64,000 bases of DNA from Punica granatum (lineage: Eukaryota > Streptophyta > Magnoliopsida > Myrtales > Lythraceae): assembly GCF_007655135.1 (NCBI RefSeq), contig NW_022204375.1, positions 18,534-82,533 on the forward strand, given 5' to 3'. Shown piece after piece: positions 34,958 through 45,500 of the stretch. Both the position numbers and the translations under genes were made by a program. Each line of letters opens with the position of its first letter. Positions within the stretch are counted from its first letter, which is position 1. The notes under the pieces are model-generated. The model was not told where the DNA came from. It ran no database searches and saw only the letters and a program-made list of their open reading frames with translations.

Positions 34958-35217
34958 AGCTGTACGGACCCGAATGTGGACTCTCGTCGGGGCCCGCATT
35001 GCGCGCTTTTGGATCGCGCGGCTTGGTCGGAACGTCCACCTTCCCGTGGGGACGCGCGTCGGACACGCGTGAGAGAAGGAGTCGCCACTTATCATTTTAC
35101 GACCCGACGGTCGAGGGCGGATAAGTTACCCGGGTCTAGGGGTATGGAACACCTAGTTTGTTGTTAAGGCATTGGTCTGTGCGGAACCGGAAAGTCCGTG
35201 TTCGGGGGTTCATGTTA

Positions 35218-35240
35218 CGTGCGGGCCTATATCCCGCACG
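35218..35240 (-). other. Conserved stem-loop near the 3' end of the minus-strand LTR
   Basis: CGTGCGGG and CCCGCACG pair over 8 bp around a 7-base loop equal to the loop in LTR C when read on the minus strand. It is followed by AAC-rich sequence as in LTRs A-C. Confidence 0.72.
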
Positions 35241-37743
35241 CCCTTTCGGTACTCTGGTTTGCTAGGCTTGCATGTTTTATTATTTACCGCGTGAATTAAG
35301 CTGCACTCGGCTCGCACGTTTTGACACCGGAGATTCGATGAACCAAACGATGTCGGTTGAGAAGCCGAGAGAGAAGTAAATCTATATGTCAGGGAATTGG
35401 TTCACAATCTTACGTTACAGTTCATCGAGCCATGGAGGTTGAATCCCTGCGTGAACCAGAACCGCGAGATCTTGGATTTACTTGTGTCTGGGCAAGCATT
35501 AGACCGATTCGATTAATTCGACTCTCGGACCGTTCGCTCACCGACTGGAATTCTTACAGAATAAATGCATCAAATAGAATCCTTACAATGCTCTCAAAAC
35601 AATAAATACAAATTACAAAAGGGTCGAATTCCAATCGTTTTGCGTTCGGTTATTATTCCACTCTAACTCACCGTGAGTTTAGGGAAAAGACCGAAGCACT
35701 GAAATTCAATGGACGCTCTCGCTGAATAGGGCGTTGGACCCTGTGAGTGTTGATTAGGGTGTTGGACCCTGTGCTCGATGATTAGGGCGTTGAACCCTAA
35801 TATTATTCGGCCTAGGGATCAGGCTCGACCCGCATGGCAAACATGTGCGGAAAGATAACACGCAACATGTTAATAACAGACAAAGTGTTTGTTATTGTCG
35901 TGTTTACGTGAATTAACAGATTATTAACCCAGGGGTGTTTTTGCAAGCAAATGCCATATGCTAAACAATCAAACGTGTGCCAACGCTTTAGCATTCGGCT
36001 TTGTTTTGAGAACTTGACAAAGAGAGTCAAATCTCAGGTGTGTGGATTGCTTTTACAGTTGTTCTGTATTGTGACACTGAATCACCACTAAATTAACCAA
36101 ACTCGTGTTTTGATTCTAGATTCGGAATCTAGAATTCCTCCTAACCATTATCTAGTGTTTGGTTAGGTCGAGTGAAAGGTTAATCGGCATTTCGCATGTT
36201 TTCTGACAGAGATAACTGTTCTAGTTACCCGAGTCTGTGTTAGGATAACAGAAACTCATCAGTTAGATAAGAAAATGCTATACAGATGAACCTGCACCTG
36301 AACAGGTAGCCCATTCTTATCCCGTACTGTAGTGTTTCTGTCATGCTAACCCTAAGGGTGTCGCTGAATTGTGAAAAGACGATTTTGCCCTTTATTTGAA
36401 AATTGTTTTCAGAAAAGGGGAAAACATCGCAGTGCGGGCCACCTCGGCCTGTAGCCGGTGTCAACCAAATCCCTGGATCATCCAGGGTTATGCAAGAACC
36501 CCGTAAAAGCCAAGGAACCGGTCAATCCGCCCGGAAGTGATCTAGAAAGATCTTCTGTATCGTGACCTAAGCTACCTGGAATCAGGTAAAAACTCAAGTT
36601 GAGACACAGAAGCCCTTTTTAGACGTCCATGCTACATCGGACCGCATGTTTTGGGTTTTGAAATTGATAAGTTTAAAAAGGGCACCAACGTCCTTTGACG
36701 ACTCGTCGACGCGAGTTATCAGTTAATGTCCAATTCGGGGAAACTTTATCAGTGTGAAGTGGGTTTAATCATGTGAGCGTCCCGATTAACCCGTTTGTGG
36801 AATTAATGCTTAAGGGTTATAGCCGAAGGCATTACTTAGGAAAACGATTCGCGATTCGACGACCAACATGAATCCATAACGATCAAGGATAATTCAGTTG
36901 AATAACCGACAATATCCTTATAACCGAATGGATCTAAATGAGTCCTCGATACATGAATCCATGTACGTTAATTTTAAAAGAGTCTTTACACGATACTTTA
37001 ACATAGGAATCGTAAAGACATTGAAGTAAAAATTCACACCATCCGATAAACGAATTAAACTTGAGATAAGGAACTCATTCTTGACCCAAGGAAGGCCAAG
37101 AAGCCCTCGGCTTCATCTTATGAAAGGTGGCCGAAGGTTCTCATGGCTCTATCCGAGTCACAAATGATTTCCTAATCGTGGTTCAATTATTTTTCGCATG
37201 CTCAAACATCAACCGTGATAAATAGCACTCCTTTTTAATAAAGCCGGCGTTATCACGATTTGTTTAGCTCATTTAAACATATAAACATTCACAAACGTGT
37301 CAATTAAGGAAAAGGATAAAATAACACCGGCTTCATGCATGCAATAATGATAAGACAAACTCGGAAGCTAGCTTGAATAGGCTAAGGAGACCGATCTTAA
37401 CCCGAAAAGAGCAATTTAAGTCTCAACCCTTTCATTTAGAGAGTTGGCCGAGAATTAATTTGCCGTAGTCGGGTCGGGATAGTCTTCTTTACGATGATCC
37501 AAGCCCTTTTCCGACATGATAGCAAGTCATAAGATAGTGCACATGCATAATATAACATAAAATTGCATAAAAATTAAATCTTGCAAATGAAACATGCATG
37601 AAACACCATAATACTCCATAGCCATGCAAAAATATAAAAAGCCCTAACTCCTCCAAGTCGAAAATGTTTTACCTAGCCTCGGAATACGAGGAAAGAGTCG
37701 GGGAAGTGTTTGAGAGTCGGATGACTCGGTGGAACCCTTAAAA

Positions 37744-38530
37744 GGGTATTCGGGTGCACGGGTGGACGTGCACGGGCGCGGTCAAGCACGGTGATGGGCG
37801 TTGGTGGGCACGAACGGGCGCTGGTGGGCACGGGCGTGCTCGATGACGGGCACTGGTGGGCAACGGTGACGGGCACGAGCGGCACTGGTGACGGGCGCGG
37901 GCGCGCTGGTGACGGGCACGGGCGCGCTGGTGACGGGCACGCGCGCTGGTGACGGGCACGGGCGCGCTGGGTGACGAGCGCTGGTGTCGCTGGTGACGGG
38001 CGGGTGGCGCTGGTGACGGGCACGGGTGGCGCTGGTGACGGGCACGGGCGTGCTGGTGATGGGCACGGGCGTGCTGGTGACGTGCACGGACGCGCTGGGT
38101 GACGAGCGCTGGTGGCGCTGGTGACGGGCACGGACACGCGGGGTGATGGGCGCAGGTGACAGACGCTGGTGACGGGCACGGGCGTGCTGGTGATGGGCAC
38201 GGGCGTGCTGGTGACGGGCGCTGGTGGCGCTGGTGACGGGCACGGGCGTGCTGGTGACGGGCGCGGGTGGCGCTGGTGACGGACGCTGGGGTGCTCGGTG
38301 ACGGACGCGGGTTGCGCTCGGTGACAGACACTGGTGACGCTCGTGGGTTGCGCTCGGTGACGCTCGGTGACGGACGCGGGTTGCGCTCGGTGACGCTCGG
38401 TGATGGACGCGGGTTGCGCTCGGTGACAGACGCTGGTGACGCTCGCGGGTTGCGCTCGGTGACGCTCGGTGACGGACGCGGGTTGCGCTCGGTGACGCTC
38501 GGTGACGGACGCTGGTGACGCTGGTGACGC
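37744..38530 (-). repeat. GC-rich minisatellite inside the minus-strand LTR
   Basis: The left part (to about 38275) is built from short units around GCTGGTGACGGGCACGGGC on the plus strand. The right part uses a unit of about 33 bp (GACGGACGCGGGTTGC, then GCTCGGTGACGCTCGGT). Long minus-strand open frames with repeated S-V-T-x-R and A-R-P motifs are a by-product of the repeat. It occupies the same LTR position, just before the CCGACTCTTTCCTCG block, as the three-copy segment of LTRs A-C. Confidence 0.88.
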
Positions 38531-38856
38531 GTCACTGTTCACCCGAGAGCTCCAACTTCACCCGAAACGACCAAAACGATGAGCAAACGACTCCAAACTA
38601 AAAAACTGGGTTCAGAAATGGAATCCTTGGGTCCGAAACATGTCGTCTATGAAGTTTGAAGAATTTTGGATATAAGTCGGAATAGTGCTTGCTATGGATC
38701 CCGACCTAAACTCTAAAGATATTTGGCTTGGTTTTTGGTTTTCATGAAGTTCTTTGCTTGCTGCTGGTTCCTAAGAAGTTGAGAGCATTTTCTAGAGGGT
38801 GAAACTAGCAAGATCATGTGCGCTTCATGAGTGATTAGCTTAATGACAAGTAGGCA

Positions 38857-38864
38857 ATATATAT
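38857..38864 (-). promoter_or_regulatory. Putative promoter of the minus-strand LTR
   Basis: An ATATATAT box lies about 1.6 kb into the LTR on the minus strand, followed by CTTGTCATTAAGC and, further on, AAAATGCTCTCAAC. These match landmarks downstream of the TATA box in LTRs A-C. Confidence 0.55.
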
Positions 38865-40467
38865 GTGAAGCTAATGAGCAATTAAGCAAAACAAAGCACC
38901 ATTAAGGGCCTCATTAGCAAAAGTCGGTTGCCCTAATGAAGATGAGGATGAATGTCCTCCATGTATCTTGATGAGGAAGAGCCAAGAAGCATTGATGGAG
39001 GTGTAGTTAATGGTTTGAGTGTTGACTAGAAAGACCAAAGATATTTTGGGCTAGGTGAGGGCAAGAGAGAAAGGGGAAAAGGCCGAAAACTTTGGGGCAA
39101 AGGGCGGTTGCCCTTGGGCAGCCCGTGGGTCCCACGGCTTGTGAGGAGAAACCGGGAAAAGACTCGAGTCTCGATTGGTCACGTATTCGAAGTTCGTGGT
39201 TCGAATTGAACGTCGAATTGTCGATATACGCGTGGAAACGGAGTTAATGAGCCCGAGATTGACATTTTCCATTGAGAAATGCCTCGGAAGCATATGAGGC
39301 TCGGAAGCCGGTTTTGCTCATTGCAGATGACCAGAGCGAAGTTGTCCGCTTCTGACAGCATATCTTGTGTCTGCATCTCACGTTGGTCATTTTGACATCA
39401 ATTGTCAGACAACGTGAACAATCATCCTTTAAGCCAGTAATGCTAACGTGGGGCCGGAGACGTCCTAGGAGGTCGAAACTGGTTTTCTCAGGATGACTTC
39501 TGAGTTGCTTGGGCACTCCGGAGATTACTGTAATCTCTGTTTGTCAAGATCAGACCTCCAAGGACTTGAAGAGTGTATCTGAGACCTCTAAAGCACTGTT
39601 CGAGAGATCTAGATGAGTTGTGTGATTTATTCCGACGATTCCACATTGAGCCTTGAGAAGGCTAGCATTGTGTAACGTAAGCATTCGGCGTCAAGTTTCC
39701 CCAAAGAGGACCTCCGGATATGGATTTCCACTGAAAATGGTCATTTCCGCTCCTCGGAGGTTACTCGGGAAACTGTGAAGGGTTTTGCCGTCTGTTTTGC
39801 CCCATTGTGAATGTCTGCTAGAGTTTTCTGGGCAATGCGGTATGAACTTCATTTGCCGTAATTCCATCAGACCATTCTCCGGCTATGCTCTTCTGAAGAG
39901 GGGTATGCTTGTTTTGCCGTTCGGAAGTCATTTGAGGTATCTGTGTGACTTCCAAGAGACAATCTGAAGCATTGTTCATGCTTTGTGTGCTGATGGGGCA
40001 TGGCCGCGTCTGATATTTGGCATTAACTTTTCTCCAGGAAACCGGCATTTTTGGACTTCCACTGAAAAGTTGTCTGTATACAAAAAATTGTTCTGTATAG
40101 AGCAGATGATTTGCAAAATGCCTTTGAAGACATTTTCCATCTTTTTGGCATTGAAGTGGATTTTTGGAGTCCAATATTGGCTATCTTCCGATGACCGAGC
40201 GAACTATCGGAAAATAGTACCGTCCATGTGATATACTGAAAATGCCGGTTTTGGACATTGTTGAATTCTCTGGTCGCTCTGTTGCCCTTTGGTGACCCCT
40301 AGAGTCCTTCTGTCATGTCCATGGGCCGTTTGCTCAATTTTGCCAACTTGAGGATGAATAGTGATTTCTCGCTCTGCCGAGCCGTTTTCTGTGTTCTGCT
40401 CAAGTCGTGGCTTGGATCATTGCTAATATCATTGTTTGGAATGGTGAGCCAAAATGGGGTGCTGACA

Positions 40468-42571
40468 ACAGGCGAAGAGCGATGCGCGAGTTCACGCTTC
40501 CTCGAGAACTTGTTTCGGACCCTTTCCTTATACTTTGATAAGGGAGGTGTTCGACGATGAGGTACCCCCTATGAAGCCAAAGACAAGGACAATTGAGTGA
40601 ATCACTCAGCATCGATACAGCAGTCTTCCTCGAACATCCATTGGCTTCAACAACGTGCACCCTCCAAGAGGTACGCACTGTGAAGAACAGCAAGAGATGA
40701 TCGAAGACATCGCACAAGGCGCCTGCCACAGGCCACTTCCATAAAATGAAGACCGGGGCATCCCCGATCAACATTCACACCGGGGCAACCTCGGTTTCCT
40801 ATTCCACATGGGGCAATTTGACATTTTCTTTTCCTAGACAACAGGGGAAATTCACATGTTATGCTTGCAAGGGCAAATGACACGAAGTTCAGCTTTCGAG
40901 TGCACGAGAGTCAAACTTCCAAAAAAAGCCGGTCCTCACAAAATAGGGCTAGCAACATGCAACGAGTCTCCACGAGGCGAAGCACACGAAAGCGGCCTCG
41001 GCGATGCAAAGTCGAGGAGTTTCAAACAAAGACACGGGGAACAAAACAAACCCCAGCTGCAAGAAAAAAAAAACATAGCGAAAAGAAGCGGGAAAAACCC
41101 GCCAATGAAGAGAGAGAGAAAAGACGCGGGAAAAACCCGCCAATTAACAAAACAAGGCAACGTCAACGTTCACCAAAAGCACCGGCACCGCTAATTCAAA
41201 AGCAGTTAATAAACCCCAACAAAAAAAGGGGAAGCAGCAAACACCACTCCTCGACGGAGACAGAAAACAATGCACTCGAAGGTTGAATCCTTCAAAATCT
41301 TCGCCCTTGCAAACTCGAGAGATAAAAGAATGGAGCCCGCTAGGTCGAAAACCCCTTTTGGGGGGGCCTAGGCAAAAGCTAGGGTAAAAGAGAGGCACGA
41401 CCGGAAACCCTTTGGGGCGGTCGTGGCAAAAGGAGAGCTCTTCCCCTTTAGGTTGAGAGGTGCGACCCCGAGGTGGGTGACCGTAGCAAAAGGAGAGCAA
41501 AACGAGAGATAGATAAAAATTGCCCCCTAGTCTCTCGCACATTGTGCGGACAAGGGATCCCCAAGGGAAGTGGCCAGTTTATCTATTCCAACATGATCCC
41601 TGATCGGCTCTCCAATACCATTCAACCGTCCAAGAGGGAACCTTCCTCCAGCATAGTGGGTAACTGAATACGCCGTCCAAGCAGTTCAATACAACCTACA
41701 CAACAGAAGGACGAAGGAAAATGGGGGTACATCTCGTTGTAGGCGTGAACCCATGTATCCTTTTAGCATGGGGCAACGTGCTTCCCAAGCTTTCTCTTTT
41801 CACTTTGTCTTTGCATAACTCCGAATGGGTCAAAGCCACCCTTCAACAGGCTATCACAGAGCCAAAATCCCAGACATTCATCTCCGAGAGTCTAGTCATA
41901 ACGCTTTGGAAATGGTCAGACCGAGTCTGACCAAATCTGAATAGAAATCCCCAAACGAGTTCCAAATGCAGCCGCCCTACGGTACCCTATTGAGAAGGGT
42001 TCAAAGCCGACGGGTGCGTCGAACAACTGATAGAGCTGCTAGGGCATTGTCGGGGATGTCTCGATATGCCCAATACATAGCTAACGGGAGCCCATGGAGG
42101 CCTCGCATCTAGGCCTCCGAGAACGAGACCCATCTGCACTGTTCAAGCAAAATTCTTCACGGGTTGCTCAGGCGACCCGAAACTGAAGATCTGTGCATCA
42201 CAATGATGTTCTTTTTGGTGATCACCTGTACCTATCACTTATTAGTATTTCTCACGTGATTTACGAGTGATGTCAGGATCACAGGTACTGCAAACAGCAA
42301 GAACTACGGCAGACTCTGATTCCCGACCACTCGGGATACGTAGGCGCTCCACCCCAGAGCTCGAGTCCCTCAACACATGGCATCCCGCAAAGTAAAATCC
42401 CTCATTGCACGGTAGGGGCATCGCCAGCAAAAGCACAGTTGCTCAACAGCAAAGCTAGCTATCAACAGGGCGCAACCGCCCCAGCAGCAACATCGGTCTC
42501 CAACGAATCAGCACTCTCGGGGCAACATCCGCCACACACACCTATAGCACCATCGCTTCACAACGACAGTC
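40468..42571 (+). mobile_element. 3' non-coding internal region of an older plus-strand relative
   Basis: It begins at the outer edge of the minus-strand LTR with ACAGGCGAAGAGCG, aligning with 495 onward of the plus-strand element (ACAGGCAAAGAACG). Alignment continues with indels to about 42330: the CCCTATGAAGCC block, the twin hairpins, the GGCAAAAGGAGAG segments, and the GATGTCAGGATCACAGGTAC block. The left part of this element is displaced by the minus-strand insertion, and ACAGG is the candidate target-site duplication. From 42331 to 42571 the sequence is unique, reading GACCACTCGGGATACGTAGG where the plus element starts its 49-bp array. No gene is supported. Confidence 0.78.
41086..41140 (+). 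repeat. Twin hairpin repeats in the older relative
   Basis: Two copies of GCGGGAAAAACCCGCCAA are separated by a GA-rich spacer. The arrangement matches 1112-1179 in a clearly diverged background. Confidence 0.78.
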
Positions 42572-45500
42572 ACAGGGCCGAGTCCCTTCCTTTGATCTTC
42601 CGTAGGGCCGAGTCCCGTCGTTAGATCCCCCCAGGGCCGAGTCCCTTCCTTTGATCTTCCGTAGGGCCGAGTCCCGTCGTTAGATCCCCACAGGGCCGAG
42701 TCCCTTCCTTTGATCTTCCGTACGGCCGAGTCCCTTCGTTAGATCCCCACAGGGCCGAGTCCCTTCCATTTGATCTTCCGTAGGGCCGAGTCCCTTCGTT
42801 AGATCCCCCACAGGGCCGAGTCCCTTCCATTTGATCTTTCGTAGGGCCGAGTCCCTTCGTTAGATCCCCCACAGGGCCGAGTCCCTTCCTTTGATCTTTC
42901 GTAGGGCCGAGTCCCTTCGTTAGATCCCCCACAGGGCCGAGTCCCTTCCTTTGATCTTCCGTAGGGCCGAGTCCCGTCGTTAGATCCCCCCAGGGCCGAG
43001 TCCCTTTCTTTGATCTTCCGTAGAGCCGAGTCCCGTCGTTACATCCCCACAGAGCCGCGTCCCTTCCATTGATCTTCCGTAGGGCCGAGTCCCTTCGTTA
43101 GATCCCCCACAGGGCCGAGTCCCTTCCTTTGATCTTCGTAGGGCCGAGTCCCTTCGTTAGATCCCCCACAGGGCTGAGTCCCTTCCATTCATCTTCCGTA
43201 GGGCCGAGTCCCTTCGTTAGATCCCCACATGGCCGAGTCCCTTCCATTGATCTTCCGTAGGGCCGAGTCCCGTCGTTACATCCCCACAGGGCCGAGTCCC
43301 TTCCTTTGATCTTCGTAGGGCCGAGTCCCTTCGTTAGATCCCCACATGGCCGAGTCCGTTCCATTGATCTTCCGTAGGGCCGAGTCCCTTCGTTAGATCC
43401 CCACATGGCCGAGTCCCTTCCATTGATCTTCCGTAGGGCCGAGTCCCTTCGTTAGATCCCCACATGGCCGAGTCCCTTGCATTGATCTTCCGTAGGGCCG
43501 AGTCCCGTCGTTAGATCCCCCTAGGACCGAGTCCCTTCCTTTGATCTTCCGTAGGGCCGAGTCCCTTCGTTAGATTCCCTAGGGCCGAGTCCCTTCCTTT
43601 GATCTTCCGTAGGGCCGAGTCCCGTCGTTAGATCCTCACAGGGCCGAGTCCCTTCCTTGATCTTCCGTAGGGCCGAGTCCCGTCGCTAGATCCCCACAGG
43701 GCCGAGTCCCTTCCTTTGATCTTCGGTAGGGCCGAGTCCCTTCCTTTGATCTTTCGTAGGGCCGAGTCCCTTCGTTAGATCCCCACAGGGCCGAGTCCCT
43801 TCCTTTGATCTTCCGTAAGGCCGAGTCCCTTCGTTAGATCCCCCACAGGGCCGAGTCCCTTCCTTTGATCTTCGTAAGGCGGAGTCCCTTCGTTAGATCC
43901 CCCACAGGGCCCAGTCCCTTCCATTGATCTTCCGTAGGGCCGAGTCCTTTCGTTAGATCCCCACAGGGCCCAGTCCCTTCCTTTGATCTTCCGTAGGGCC
44001 GAGTCCCGCCGTTAGATCCTCCCCAAGGCCGAGTCCCTTCCTTTGATCTTCCGTAAAGCCGAGTCCCGTCGTTAGATCCCCCCAGGGCCGAGTCCCTTTC
44101 TTTGATCTTCCGTAGGGCCGAGTCCCATCGTTAGATCCCCCCCAGGACCGAGTGCCTTCCTTTGATCTTCCGTAGGGCCGAGTCCCGTCGTTAGATCCCC
44201 ATAGGGCCGAGTCCCTTCCTTTGATCTTTTGTAGGGCTGAGTCCCTTCCTTTGATCTTCCGTAGGGCCGAGTCTCTTCGTTAGATCCCTACAGGGCCGAG
44301 TCCCTTCCTTTGTTCTTCCGTAGGGCCGAGTCCCTTTGTTAGATCCCCCACAGGGCCGAGTCCCTTCCTTTGATCTTCGAAGGGCGGAGTCCCTTCGTTA
44401 GATCCCCCACAGGGCCGAGTCCCTTCCATTGATCTTCCATAGGGCCGAGTCCCTTCGTTACATCCCCACGTGGACGAGTCCCTTCCATTAATCTTCCGTA
44501 GGGCCGAGTCCCGTCGTTAGATCCCCCCTAGGGCCGAGTCCCTTCCTTTGATCTTCCGTTGGGCCGAGTCCCTTCGTTAGATTCCCTAGGGCCGAGTCCC
44601 TTCCTTTGATCTTCCGTAGGGCCGAGTCCCGTCGTTAAATCCCCACAGGGCCGAGTCCCTTCCTTTGATCTTCCGTAGGGCCGAGTCCCGTCGTTAGATC
44701 CCCACAGGGCCGAGTCCCTTCCTTTGATCTTTCGTAGGGCCGAGTCCCTTCGTTAGATCCCCACAGGGCCGAGTCCCTTCCTTTGATCTTCCGTAGGGCG
44801 GAGTCCCTTCGTTAGATCCCCCACAGGGCCGAGTCCCTTCCTTTGATCTTCCGTAGGGCCGAGTCCCTTCGTTAGATCCCCAATGGCCGAGTCCCTTCCA
44901 TTGATCTTCCGTAGGGCCGAGTCCCTTCGTTAGATCCCCACATGGCCGAGTCCTTTTCATTGATCTTCCGTAGGGCCGAGTCCCTTCGTTAGATCCCCCA
45001 CAGGGCGGAGTCCCTTCCATTGATCTTCCGTAGGGCCGATTCCCTTCGTTAGATCCCCACATGGCCGAGTCCCTTCCATTGATCTTCCGTAGGGCCGAGT
45101 CCCGTCGTTACATCCCCACAGGGCCGAGTCCCTTCCTTTGATCTTCGTAGGGCCGAGTCCCTTCGTTAGATCCCCACATGGCCGAGTCCCTTCCATTGAT
45201 CTTCCGTAGAGCCGAGTCCCTTCGTTAGATCCCCACATGGCTGAGTCCCTTCCATTGATCTTCCGTAGGGCCGAGTCCCTTCGTTCGACCCCCACATGGC
45301 CGAGTCCCTTTCATTGATCTTCCGTAGGGCCGAGTCCCGTCGTTAGATCCCCCCTAGGGCAGAGTCCCTTCCTTTGATCTTCCGTAGGGACGAGTCCCTT
45401 CGTTAGATTCCCTAGGGCCGAGTCCCTTCCTTTGATCTTCCGTAGGGCCGAGTCCCGTCGTTAGATCCTCACAGGGCCGAGTCCCTTCCTTTGATCTTCG

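Larger units (their letters stand above)
34243..34960 (-). mobile_element. Truncated 5' internal region of a minus-strand relative
   Basis: Read on the minus strand from 34960 this is a PBS followed by a leader that aligns with 8836-9230 of the plus-strand element: the GGGAGCCCCCATCC block, the GATTTCAAGGAATT region, and GAACCATGCAT-like landmarks. Beyond about 34540 the two differ. The region is cut at 34243, exactly where LTR C ends, so the plus-strand array appears to have inserted into this internal region. The rest of the element would then lie to the left of the array, outside the window. Confidence 0.75.
34961..40467 (-). mobile_element. Diverged 5' LTR (5507 bp) of the minus-strand element
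   Basis: On the minus strand it starts TGTCAGCACCCCATTTTGGC at 40467 and ends CGTACA at 34961, followed by the PBS. Blocks conserved with LTRs A-C include the first 25 bases, the region around a TTGACAAAC-AGATTACAGT motif (near 39540), the promoter, the CCGACTCTTTCCTCG-CCGAGGCTAGG block (near 37700), the terminal stem-loop, and the last 200 bp (GGGTCGTAAAATG...GGCGACTCCTTCTCTCAC). Between these the sequences have diverged by many substitutions and indels, so this is a different subfamily or a much older copy. It carries its own GC-rich minisatellite (37744-38530). Being followed by its own PBS, it is a 5' LTR rather than a solo LTR. Confidence 0.85.

Noticed and set aside
37673..38542. 289-codon minus-strand frame with SVTERHRAQP-like repeats
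   Set aside because: It coincides with the GC-rich minisatellite in the minus-strand LTR. Overlapping frames of 265 and 153 codons on the same strand show that it is composition-driven.
34961..40467. Solo LTR
   Set aside because: A PBS and leader follow its end on the minus strand, so it is a 5' LTR of a truncated or interrupted element.
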